From Holothuria scabra (Eukaryota; Echinodermata; Holothuroidea; Aspidochirotida; Holothuriidae): a stretch of DNA of 64,000 nucleotides. The notes under the pieces are model-generated. The model was not told the origin of the DNA, searched no databases, and saw only the letters and a program-made list of their open reading frames with translations. Below, piece after piece: positions 49,335-59,328 of the stretch. Each line of letters starts with the position of its first letter. Positions within the stretch are counted from its first letter, which is position 1. The position numbers and the translations under genes are program-made. The stretch covers positions 7,020,284 to 7,084,283 of the forward strand of contig CM074190.1 of assembly GCA_037179385.1 (NCBI GenBank), read 5' to 3'.

Positions 49335-51002
49335 CTAGTAATGTAGATTTTATACCAAATATATACTTGTCAAGTAAAAAAGTTTATGGTTTGTTAAATG
49401 CTAAGATTTGATACTGGGTTACAAAAGTGTGACATGTAGGGAAAAATTGAAAATTGCTGAAACACACTTTTGAATGTTATTCCATATCATAAATTAAGTC
49501 CTAAGTTGAATAAAAGTAGTTGAAGGATAAAAAACATGAGGAAGTTGACAGGTGGGGCTAAAATAAACTATGTGATAGTTAACGTAGGTAACTTGTGTCC
49601 AAAGTTGTTTATGGATTCATGACTCTTCCTGGGCCGTAATTGGGTGGAGTATGTGAAATTTAACTTTAAAGAAAATACCTGCTAATGAGGAAACTAAAAA
49701 TGTTCACTTAAGACCACTATTATTAAGGAATAATAAAGGGAGTTTCTTTGGACACTGTAACATATATAAAAACCGTTGCAGTTAAAGATAAAACACTCTC
49801 TCTCTAGCACAAGAAGGGAATTTGGGAGCTTCTTGCATTTTATCTGTTTTTATATTGTAAGCAAAGGGTTTGAATTTAGCAAAAATCAGTGTTTCTGCTT
49901 TTTTTCTCAGAATCAAACTGCATTTTTTTAACCAATTTAACAAAAGACACCCAAAGAGGAAACAGAACATGTTCTCAAAAGTTGGATATTTTTGGTCAAT
50001 TTAAATTGTAAAGAGTTGGCAACATGTCTTCTGGACAAAATATATCAATAGAATCAGGATAGGCAAGTTTTACCAGATGTTTGCATGGTTCACTTGGTGA
50101 TGTAACACTGTCAAACAAGTGGACACCCAACATTGATTGCTACACATGTCATGGAATTTTGAAGATTTGGGAACCCCGTATTGTTTTATCATCACTACTG
50201 TACCAACTGGGTCCTTACCTTGTGGTATAAAATCATTTTTTTCTTGCTATTGCAGAGTGACTGCAATCAGTGTTTAACAGATGTAACAGTGTGGACATCA
50301 AACAGAAAACATTGTTTGTGGATAGCCCCAAACAACATATATCAAATATAAGGGGTCAGACTGCTCTCAGTAAACCAGGTTTCTGCTTAATGACATATCA
50401 CTATGAATAGAATTTCCCCCCATTTAACAGCAAACACCAAGCATTAAATCTGTTAAATGAACTGTTATTGGTAATTTTTTATTTTTCTGTAGTTCTTGAG
50501 CATGTACTCATGAATTGTGTGTGTAAATTTAAAGGATTACTCTTCACAAAACAGATAATTATGAGAACACAGTAATTTAAGTAAGGTAGGGAAAAATGTG
50601 AGTTGTCTTCAGTACTTATTTCTAGGTCACATTTTGGTGTCCAAAAAACATACATAATGCATAATTGATTTGCATATACAAGTTGTGTGGTCAAATAATT
50701 ATCTCTGTTATGTAATATGATACTATTAAACAGATAAATATGGCAGCTGATATGAAGGATTGTCCCTTTTCAAATAAGAGCAGTGTGTAGTTCATTCACA
50801 GATATGCTCTCCAGTATCATATCATATAAGTGACATTGATGGTTATTAAGGACCTAATTTGAAATTCCAAAAGATCACCTTCAGTACACGTCATCCGCAT
50901 GTTATTGCCATCCTTGAAACAAAATTTGTGAATGGGTAACTCCATGAAGTTGGGACATAATGGGAATTATGGTGATCTACAGTATGCAACATAAGTGCTT
51001 TT
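49335..51002. other. Intron sequence
   Basis: No feature recognised apart from chance minus-strand frames. Confidence 0.45.
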
Positions 51003-52730
51003 TGATTCCTTGCCGTAGGCCAAGGAATCTATGCGATGGTGATGTCATGCGTGTGTATGTGTGTGTGTGTATGTGTGTGTGTATGTATGTGACGCTTTGG
51101 CTTGTAAACACGATATCTCAAGAAGGGTAAGTGTGACTAACCTCATATTTGGTGTGTGAGTTGGTCATATTGAGTAGATGATCCCTATCAATTTTCGTGG
51201 AGATCAAAGGTCATTTGGGGTCACGAGAGGTCAAAAGGTCAAAACCTTGTAAACACGATATCTTGAGAACGGTACATGTGACTATGCTCATATTTTGTGT
51301 GTGGGTTGGTCATATTTCGTAGATGATCCCTATCAATTTTCGTGGAGGTCAAAGGTCATTTGGGGTCACGAGAGGTCAATAGGTAAATTCCTTAGAAATT
51401 GCTTGTAAACACGGTACCTCAAGAAGAGTAAGTGTGACTAATCTCATATTTGGTGTGTGCATTGGCCATATTGAGTAGATGATCCCTATTGTTTTTGGTG
51501 GAGATCAAAGGTCATTTGGGGTCACGAGAGGTCAAAAGGTCAAAACCTTGTAAACACGATATGTTGAGAATGGTACATATGACTATGCTCATATTTGGTG
51601 TGTGTGTTGGTCATATTGAGTAGATGATCCCTTTCAATTTTCGTGGAGGTCAAAGGTCATTTGGGGTCACGAGAGGTCAATAAGTAAATTCCTTAGAAAT
51701 TGCTTGTAAACACGGTACCTCAAGAAGAGTAAGTGTGACTAATCTCATATTTGGTGTGTGCATTGGCCATATTGAGTAGATGATCCCTATTGTTTTTGGT
51801 GGAGGTTAAAGGTCATTTGGGGTCACGAGAGGTCAAAACGTCAAAACTTAGTAAACACGATATCTCAAGAACGGTACATGTGACTATGCTCATATTTGGT
51901 GTTTGTGTTGGTCGTATTGAGTAGATGATCCCTTTCAATTTTCGTGGAGGTCAAAGGTCATTTGGGGTCACGAGAGGTCAATAAGTAAATTCCTTAGAAA
52001 TTGCTTGTAAACACGGTACCTCAAGAAGAGTAAGTGTGACTAATCTCATATTTGGTGTGTGCATTGGCCATATTGAGTAGATGATCCCTATTGTTTTTGG
52101 TGGAGGTTAAAGGTCATTTGGGGTCACGAGAGGTCAAAACGTCAAAACTTAGTAAACACGATATCTCAAGAACGGTACATGTGACTATGCTCATTTCCGG
52201 TGTGTGGGTTGGTCATATTGAATAGATGATCCCTATCGATTTTCGTGGAGGTCAAAGGTCATTTGGGGTCACGAGAGGTCAAAAGGTCCAAACCTCATAA
52301 ACAGGATATCTCCAGAACAGTACATGTAACTATGCTCATATTTGGTATGTGGGTCGGTCATATTGAGTAGACGATCCCTATTGCTTGTGGTGGAGATCAA
52401 AGGTCATTTGTCAGCATGTTCAAAGCCTGACAAGCTTTCCTGCGCAGTCTTTCAAGAAAGGTCGCTTGTAGGGTCCTGTAACTTTTCATGTAGATAGCAC
52501 ATAGTGAATACATGGTCCCAGAAGTTTTTGGTGGAGGTCAAATGTTATTTGGGTTCACAACGGGCAAGAGGGATCTCAATGTAGGAAGATTGGATGCCTT
52601 GCATGTGTACTTTGTGGGCACATTATGGAGCCCTGTTAATTGAAAAACATTGCAAAGCAATGTCAATGTGAAAAAAGGCCTTACATTTCAGCGGCAAGGA
52701 ATCACGAAGCCTTTTGGCTTTCTGGTTAAA
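51003..52730. repeat. Higher-order tandem array with AGGTCA sites
   Basis: About nine units of about 145-156 bp alternate in two types, giving a 301-bp period. Each unit has GTAAACACG, GTACATGTGACTATGCTCAT or TAAGTGTGACTAATCTCAT, GAGTAGATGATCCC, and then TCAAAGGTCATTTGGGGTCA followed by CGAGAGGTCA. Perfect AGGTCAAAGGTCA (DR1) sites start at 51346, 51647, 51948 and 52249. The array is enclosed by an inverted pair GATTCCTTGCCG (51004) and CGGCAAGGAATC (about 52691), followed by the small hairpin AAGCCTTTTGGCTT. A GT microsatellite lies at 51048-51090. A decayed copy is at 14271-15170. Confidence 0.85.
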
Positions 52731-54348
52731 ACTCCTTACTAAAGTCTGGTACCACAAGTACTATTTTTGTAGATAAAACCTATTTCAAACTATCTCTTAA
52801 AAATAACATTGAGAAGGCATCCGTTTATTTTAATTTTTATCGAGCTAATATTAGTTGGTTTCCATGCTATTGTTTTCCAAAAAACATGATGTGGAAGTAT
52901 TGTCAAACAATGGGCAATTTTTTATAAACTTAACTGCAGAATAATCACAATACTGCAACATAATCTATGTGTTTCACACCTGAATTCATTCAGTACAACC
53001 CCTAAAACAAAAAAAAAGCAACGTTAACGTTCAAATTTTGTGCTTTCCAATGTGATGTTCTGTACACTCACATTACTGTACAAAACCCTGATTAGCACCA
53101 ATGCCCAAAGAACATACCATTTTAAAGTTATCTCATGAAATGTTCTTGGTTTTAAACATGGCGTCCAGTGTAGCATTGGTAGATAAACCAGACACCTACG
53201 TAGACATGTGCAACAGAAAATTGTTGCGTTCAGTCAACTTAGAAGACAGTTGCCCAAAAGTGTCCTCACTAGAGGTCTATAGTGGAACATCCTTTTTGGA
53301 ATTGTTCCTTCATAAAAAAGGTGTCAAATTTAAAAAATACCCATTTTGTCTGCTATGTAACGTCTGCGTCCAGTGTAGCATAGTGATTATATATTTTCCA
53401 TGCTGTTTGAAGTGTCATCAACTATTATTGTACTTTGATGTTTAAATGAAAGCTATGTGATAAGCACCACAAAGGAATACTATTCTGAGCGTGGTGTCTC
53501 AATTTCCCGGACACCAATGAATAGGCCTGTAGACCTTTTACATTAATTGAATGCACATATGTCTAAAATGAAATATTGGATGTAGCCATTATCCGAACTA
53601 TCAAAAGAGAGTTATAAATCTTTAAAATTTACATATTTTGCAAAATATGGTGTCCGTGTAGTATCCGTACTATGATGACATGATATGTCAGCAGTATTAA
53701 AGGTCAATGCTTTACAATATTTTCATTGCCCCTGTCATCTGGTAGTTGTCAAATGTGAGGTCTAATACTGTAAAGTAAGTTTAAAATTTTGACCCTATGT
53801 CACAAATTGTGCTGCAACTTAATATGAAATATGCCAAATAGGTTGAATGTATGCAAACTGTATTTGTTATGGCATATACCTCTCTTAACATCACAAACAT
53901 TTACATGTTTAGGTATTAAATGTAATGATCATGGGTGATTAAGTGTTAATCATAAATTTTTCTGTAAAATGGTCAATTTCTTGATGGGAATTACACAGTT
54001 TTGGGGTTTTTCGATGTTTTTGCATGAAATGCCCATCTTTGTCATTAATTTGCTTGTCACTGGATCTTTAAATTTCTCAGATTATGAAGTTCTGTAACAT
54101 AGTTTTACGATAGCTAGATATTTTTGGGGAGGGTTGACTTAGTAATTAAATGAGAGGATTTGCATGACTCATTTTGAAGTATCAGTACATTTAGTCTGCA
54201 AATATTTGGTGGGCTGCCATGTTTTGGGTGGGACCCTTTTTCTCGTGCCCCACTCTGTCACTTCACTGTGAAACAGAACTTTGTTTTTAAGGGCCAGTGA
54301 TGTAATACTGTACAATAACTCTCTCTCTCTCTGTCTCTATTTTTACAG
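52731..54348. other. End of last intron
   Basis: Contains a 114-codon frame at 53101-53445. The words GGCGTCCAGTGTAGCA (53160), GCGTCCAGTGTAGCA (53366) and GTGTCCGTGTAGTA (53651) suggest an old repeat. A CT-rich tract at 54320-54348 forms the acceptor of the last exon. Confidence 0.5.
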
Positions 54349-54454
54349 GCTTATCAACCTAACATCATCATTGCACACTCTTGTGACAACACCAAATACC
54401 CAGATGAGCAAACCGCTTCATCCAATTATGAACTTTCTCCAGCAGACAGGATGA
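54349..54454 (+). CDS. Last exon and stop, unidentified gene
   Basis: The acceptor is very strong (CTCTCTCTCTCTGTCTCTAT followed by TTTTACAG). One base completes Trp from exon 6, then LINLTSSLHTLVTTPNTQMS and KPLHPIMNFLQQTG, then TGA at 54452-54454. The residues continue the helical character of exons 5 and 6, so I take this as the main frame. The frame one base upstream is also open from 54349 to TAG at 54499-54501 and would be used only with a frame-shifting exon such as 32193-32244. Visible total: 236 residues from seven exons. Confidence 0.8.
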
Positions 54455-55395
54455 GTATCTTCATTCAGGCTGAGAGAGTTTGCAGGTCGTTGTCATTGTA
54501 GAATTATTCTTAAACAGGTGTTGCAAGCGGCAGTTACGTGCAATGACTTTAACAAGAAGAATATTTCTCCCGGGAATTCTTCCGTGGCTGTCAATTAAGG
54601 GATTCTATTGTTATGGGTACATGGAACTCAAAATCTATCACTTTGTACAGTAACTTTGTATACTGTAGGTGACCTACTTTTTTAGTACCATCTTCTCTGG
54701 ACAGTAAAGTGTTAATGTGAGGCTTGCACTTTATTGGGGCAGTGTGTATCTCAATTAAGTGTCCTTAACAACCCCTACAAAAAAAATATATGTAATATTA
54801 AATTTGCCTTTTAGTTTACATTAAGATGTTGAACTTGCAGATGATATGAAAATGTAAAGAAAAGTAAGAAAAGCGTAGTAGTATGTAAAAGTAATCTCAT
54901 CTTTTGCCCATGCTAACTTTTTCTCATATTTGCAGTCTAGTTTAGAATTTGTTTTTAGTTTTGGCAGAAACCAAAACCATCTTCTGTACTTTTTCAAAAA
55001 AAAAAAAGGAAAAAAAAAAGACAAATCTGTGGCTGGGTTTACACTTAGTGATTAGTTCATCAAGAATGTATGTAGATGTCTGATATTGAGATTCTTGAAA
55101 TATAAAAGCAAATCTGATGTTGTCATGTTTCCACTACAAAAAGAGCGAGTTTCATAAAGATTAGCATTAGAAAGGTATCCTGTTTAAAATAAAAAAAACA
55201 AGGCATCACCTGACTTTTCAATTGCTCTGTAGCCTTTGCAGATATAGTGGTAATAATCGGAGATTCTCATTTATTAGGGTCTCTTATGATGGTTTACTTC
55301 TTTGGTATTCATGTGAACTGTCAACGCTGAAGTGTACAGTATGTAAATTTTGATTATCATTGGCAATAAGCTGTCTTCGCAATCACTCATACAGT
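54455..55395 (+). other. 3' UTR or downstream flank
   Basis: Non-coding after the stop. No clear AATAAA close to the stop; possible signals occur later (about 55188, 57070, 57730, 60445, 61563). The 3' end of the gene is therefore not fixed. An A-rich tract lies at 54990-55020 (plus strand). Confidence 0.45.
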
Positions 55396-55635
55396 AGTCT
55401 AGTTCCATTTCTTTTTTCTAAAAGTCCCCACGACTCTCTGGCGAAGAGCCAAGGGGCGAAAACCAAACGATTACTCCCGGAGGAGTTCTGCTCCCTTAAG
55501 GAGCTTAACGTCCCAAATGGACAAGTACGCCCTTCAAAGGGCAAACACTGAGTGGTCCTGCTCTAGACTGGCTGAATAGAACAGAATCCACAACCTGGAT
55601 GCAGTTTAACGTCATGCCCAGTCTAGTTCCATTTC
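55396..55635 (-). mobile_element. Short retroposon with 17-bp target duplication
   Basis: AGTCTAGTTCCATTTCT occurs at about 55395-55411 and again at about 55618-55634. Between them lies a CpG-rich sequence of about 207 bp that starts with TTTTTTC on the plus strand, which is an A-tail read on the minus strand. On the minus strand it runs from GGGCATGACGTTAAACTGCA to AGAGTCGTGGGGACTTTTAG. A long direct repeat plus A-tail indicates LINE-driven insertion of a short RNA copy. It lacks a clear A/B box and is unlike the other SINEs here. Retained CpGs suggest a recent insertion. Confidence 0.75.
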
Positions 55636-56100
55636 TGGTACATACACTGTAGGCAGTAGGAATAATTTGTAATTTGTTCACTTGAGCAGGCATAATAGTG
55701 ACATGACAGCTTCACAGCAACTATTATACTGTATATGAATTCCTGGAATCTTGCTGAAGCCTTTTCTTCAATAGTACAGTACCTGATTCAAAGAATAATT
55801 CTGTTTAAGCAGAATTATTCAAAACAGGGACCAAAAGACATACTGTAGGTTTTTAATCTTCTATTGTTTGTGTACGGCACAATATTACAATAGGCTTGTA
55901 TTCATTTTGAATAACAGAGCATCTGCAAGGACAGATTTACTACTGCTGGTGGAGGAAGTGAATTTGCACAATCATTGTGCAAATTCACCGAATGGTAATA
56001 CACCTTTCACACCAATCTGTAAAGCCACTTCAGGGCCACTTGAAGGTGTGCACAGAAGTTTAAAAATCAGAGTGACCAAAAAATGGTACAGGATTTCATT
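55636..56100. other. Non-coding stretch
   Basis: No gene seen. An inverted pair GAATTTGCACAAT / ATTGTGCAAATTC at 55960-55986 forms a perfect small palindrome. Confidence 0.45.
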
Positions 56101-56350
56101 GGTTGCTTGAGACTGCGTGTTTGGTCTAACAGTAAGAGCATCCATCCCATGCAGAAGGCTGGGGTTCACCTCCCAGGTCAAGTCATACCAAGACTCTTAA
56201 CAAGGAACCTACTGTCGTTGTGGATGATGCTCTGCATAAGCAATGGAGTAGGGAAAACAAGCCAGTGAGCCACAACTGGAAAAAAGGCTGTGGCCGGCTC
56301 AACTTGAACCAGTAGGTTGGAAACTGGACCGTAAAACTCTATCTAACTAT
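56101..56350 (+). mobile_element. tRNA-derived SINE, best plus-strand copy
   Basis: The head has GTTTGGTCTAACAGTAAGAG (A-box-like) and GGGGTTCACCTCCCAGG (B-box-like). The body has GCATAAGCAATGGAGTAGGG, GCCAGTGAGCCACAACTGG and CGGCTCAACTTGAACC. The tail is GGAAACTGGACCGTAAAACT followed by CTATCTAACTATCTTA. This copy defines the order head-body-tail for the family. Confidence 0.8.
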
Positions 56351-58458
56351 CTTACTACTTATTGGTTGCCTTGATTTAATTATGAGATGATTCTGTAGGC
56401 TGACTTTCATGAATGGTTCATAGATCACCCAAGAATTTATTGAAAAACTGAAACATGCCAACTTCAACAAATAATTGCTGACTTGGAAATTTTTTCCATA
56501 TGGGTTTGTTAAAGTACTCTGGTAGTGTACTCAAGGATGGGCCCAAGTTCATTGAATAGCCCCAGATTGATTGCTGGTCTGCTTTAGGGTTGTTTTTGTT
56601 ACCAGGCTTCCTGTGGTATGACAGGGCTATCTTAAAGCAACAGCGTCTTGAACTGGCCACGGACTACACTCACAAGTTAATGCCATAGTTACCTCTGACA
56701 CCACATAGTGGTGACACAGTCATCACCGGATGCTATCGGGATGGCTACAAGAAGTCACCAGCCTGAAATCTGTGAATTCCAGGAAATGGACATGATGTAG
56801 CATTTTTCCAGTGTTGTTTCCAGCATGGCGATGGAAAACACACAAAAGTGAAGAAAAGTACCATGAAATAAAATCCTGCTGGCATCTAAAATGGGCAAAA
56901 AAGGTAGACCTTGCAGTGGCATAGCTACAGGAAGGGGAAGGGGCTGGTTCACCCCCCCCATTCTAGTACTGAAAAGTGAAAAATTCAGAAATTTGCCATG
57001 TGACACTTGTCAACTACACTACACTATTGTCTTTCCAAGCCTTCTTTCATGAAATTCCAAAGTCTCTTCAATAAAAGTTCCATTTGTGTAATTTTTGTTT
57101 AAAAAAATGGGAAATTTCTGGCAGGTGTAATATGCTGTAATTTGCAAATTTCCTAATGCAGTAGTGTTCGGTCCTCATAAACCAGTTTGGTAAACTTTTT
57201 GGAACTCTGGAAACAAAATCACCACGTCAAGTGACATTGGCAACTGCAGTGCTACTTTCATGAATATAAGTCCTTGACATTTAAAATGTCTTTGGAGAGC
57301 CTCAATTTGTAGACCTTGGTAACATTTCTTAGCAACAAAGATCTTTAATCACTGTGCAAGCTCAGACTTGCCAATGAGAAATACAGATTCTTCAGTTATT
57401 CCCAAACTTCTCAAAGTTTCTTATATAACAAAAGCAGAATCCAAAATTATCTCCCATGCAAGCTCCATATTTTCAAATAGTTGTTTCAAAAGTGCTAAAA
57501 GGGGGCTGCAAATACTGTAACTTCCAGAGAGTGATTGTAAGCACCTTCAAAAAAAAAATGGAAAATTTGGCTGCTTGCTCCATTTGGAAAAATGTCTAGC
57601 TATGCCACTGAGGCCCTGGATACTTTTGTAAAGTATTTATTTCCAGTTACCTTGTTGTGGTTTCAGATTGGTGTGAGAGGTATAAGTGATCAAAATAAGG
57701 GGCCGCCAAAGTAATATGTTTTGTTTACCCAAATAAACACAATTGCTGTTCATATTTTTAGTATTTAGCTGTATTAATGTATTAATTGTGATGGACTCCT
57801 TGATGTATGTAAGTTGAGTTTGTAGTACTAATTTGATAAGTTGAGTTTGTAGTACTAATTTGTTGATGCTTTAAAAATACAGTACCTTGATGTACATTAT
57901 GGTGTCTAATTTGTGATTAAAATATGGATACAACCTGATATCATACCATTCATGACGGCACTGATATATTCATTTGTAAAACACCTAATTTAGTATTCCT
58001 TTAATTCAGTTAGTCAGCATAGAGTGTCAAATGTTTTATGAGTTGCTGCAGTGCCTAAAATTTTGTTGTTGTTAGAAAGTAAAGAGAGTACTGTGAATTA
58101 ACATTATGGGTGTGAATAATGGAAACATGATGGACAGCTGGATCTCATTGACAAGTTTACAATGTGACTATACTGGCTGCAGAATCTTGCAATGAAGTTT
58201 CACAGCAACATCTTTCTCAAATTGATTCTTGCCAAAAGTAGCGGCAAAGAAAGATATAAAATATTCTGCTTTACAAATGGGACATCTGCCATTTAATTCT
58301 TCTCAGAGACTGGTGAAAGGTCTATTATCTAGTATTCATTTCTTAAAATATCACTTTGATTTCTTTTGTACTACTGAAATAATCCTGAATCATTAAAGGG
58401 GCATATTGCTTTCATAATGTACGAACATAATGTGCAAAGACAATAGCAATAATCAGTA
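56351..58458. other. Non-coding stretch
   Basis: Contains a 27-bp tandem duplication at 57811-57862 (AAGTTGAGTTTGTAGTACTA and following bases, twice). No gene seen. Confidence 0.45.
57811..57862. repeat. 27-bp unit duplicated in tandem
   Basis: AAGTTGAGTTTGTAGTACTA plus ATTTGAT occurs twice back to back. Confidence 0.85.
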
Positions 58459-58980
58459 TTAAATTGGCTCAGTGAATTGATATGGATAAATCAATGACAG
58501 TGTTTGAGGGTCAGCACCACATGAAAAGGGTAGATGCACACTGTTTAACAAGGTGTTTCTTGGTTGGTTGTTGCCATTGTATTGTTTCGATTTTATTCTT
58601 TGTTAGGGTTAGAGATTAGGTTAGGGTTTAGGCTATCGTTAGCCAGTAAGCAATTTCTTGTTAAACAGTGTGCATGACCCCCCTGAGTATGCTTATAGCA
58701 TGATTAGTCAAGTTCCATATCTAACAGCTTTGGAAAAAATCAAAATTTTGAATTTTGTGGTGTTCTGACTTGTATCAGTTTTTTGCATAATTTGAAAAAG
58801 TGTCTGGTCACGAATTTTTGAAAACGAAATTGAGCCATCAAGGTTTTACTCACTAAACAGTTGTTTGTATGTAGGATATGGGAATTGTCTAAGTTTGACT
58901 ATATTTATTATGTGAAGAAAATTTCACAGCTATGGAAAAATTTGTTGAAATTCATGAACTAATTCAATGAGACACTTTAA
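58459..58980. mobile_element. TTAA MITE family B, copy 2, interrupted
   Basis: Bounded by TTAA, with TTAAATTGGCTCAGTGAATT at the left and AATTCAATGAGACACTTTAA at the right. The interior aligns with 19609-19976. Alignment breaks after ACCACATGAAAA and resumes at TATGCTTATAGCAT, where the element 58534-58675 is inserted. Confidence 0.75.
58534..58675. mobile_element. Small nested element with 19-bp TIR
   Basis: ATGCACACTGTTTAACAAG (58534-58552) and its exact reverse complement (58657-58675) bound a 142-bp element. The interior has TTAGGGTTAGAGATTAGGTT followed by AGGGTTTAGG, which is telomere-like. It sits inside the MITE at 58459-58980, so it is the younger insertion. Confidence 0.75.
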
Positions 58981-59140
58981 ACCATTCAGTCTCTTTAGTA
59001 AACGCTTTGATGGTTGAAAGTCTATTATTTCAAAGATTTATGCACATCAAGAATTGCAGATTTTGCATCATTTGAAATGTAGGGCTAAGAGCCCTTTGTT
59101 AAAAAGAGGTAAAAATGACTGGAAATCTACTTGGTCATTC

Positions 59141-59328
59141 CTTACCTCCTAATTACACTTTGTAATACCCACTTAACCCCCAGTAAGTCCCTGGCAAGCT
59201 TTCATAGCATATTGACTCCAGGTGTTCTCCAGAAGAGGTTACCCTGAAAGAGAGACCTGCCGAGGTAGACAGATGCCAAACCCAAGACAGCCTGGGGCCG
59301 GGAGGCATGAATGTAAATAGGAGGTAAG
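59141..59328. mobile_element. 188-bp inverted-repeat element
   Basis: CTTACCTCCTAATTACA and TGTAAATAGGAGGTAAG are inverted with one mismatch. The interior has CCCAGTAAGTCCCTGGCAAG, shared with the fragment at 41440-41610. Confidence 0.6.

Noticed and set aside
53101..53445. 114-codon plus-strand frame
   Set aside because: Its Cys-rich end is not protein-like, and it overlaps repeated GTCCAGTGTAGCA words; no splice context.
58600..58640. Interstitial telomere from TTAGGG-like repeats
   Set aside because: Only about three imperfect TTAGGG units, and they lie inside a small transposon.
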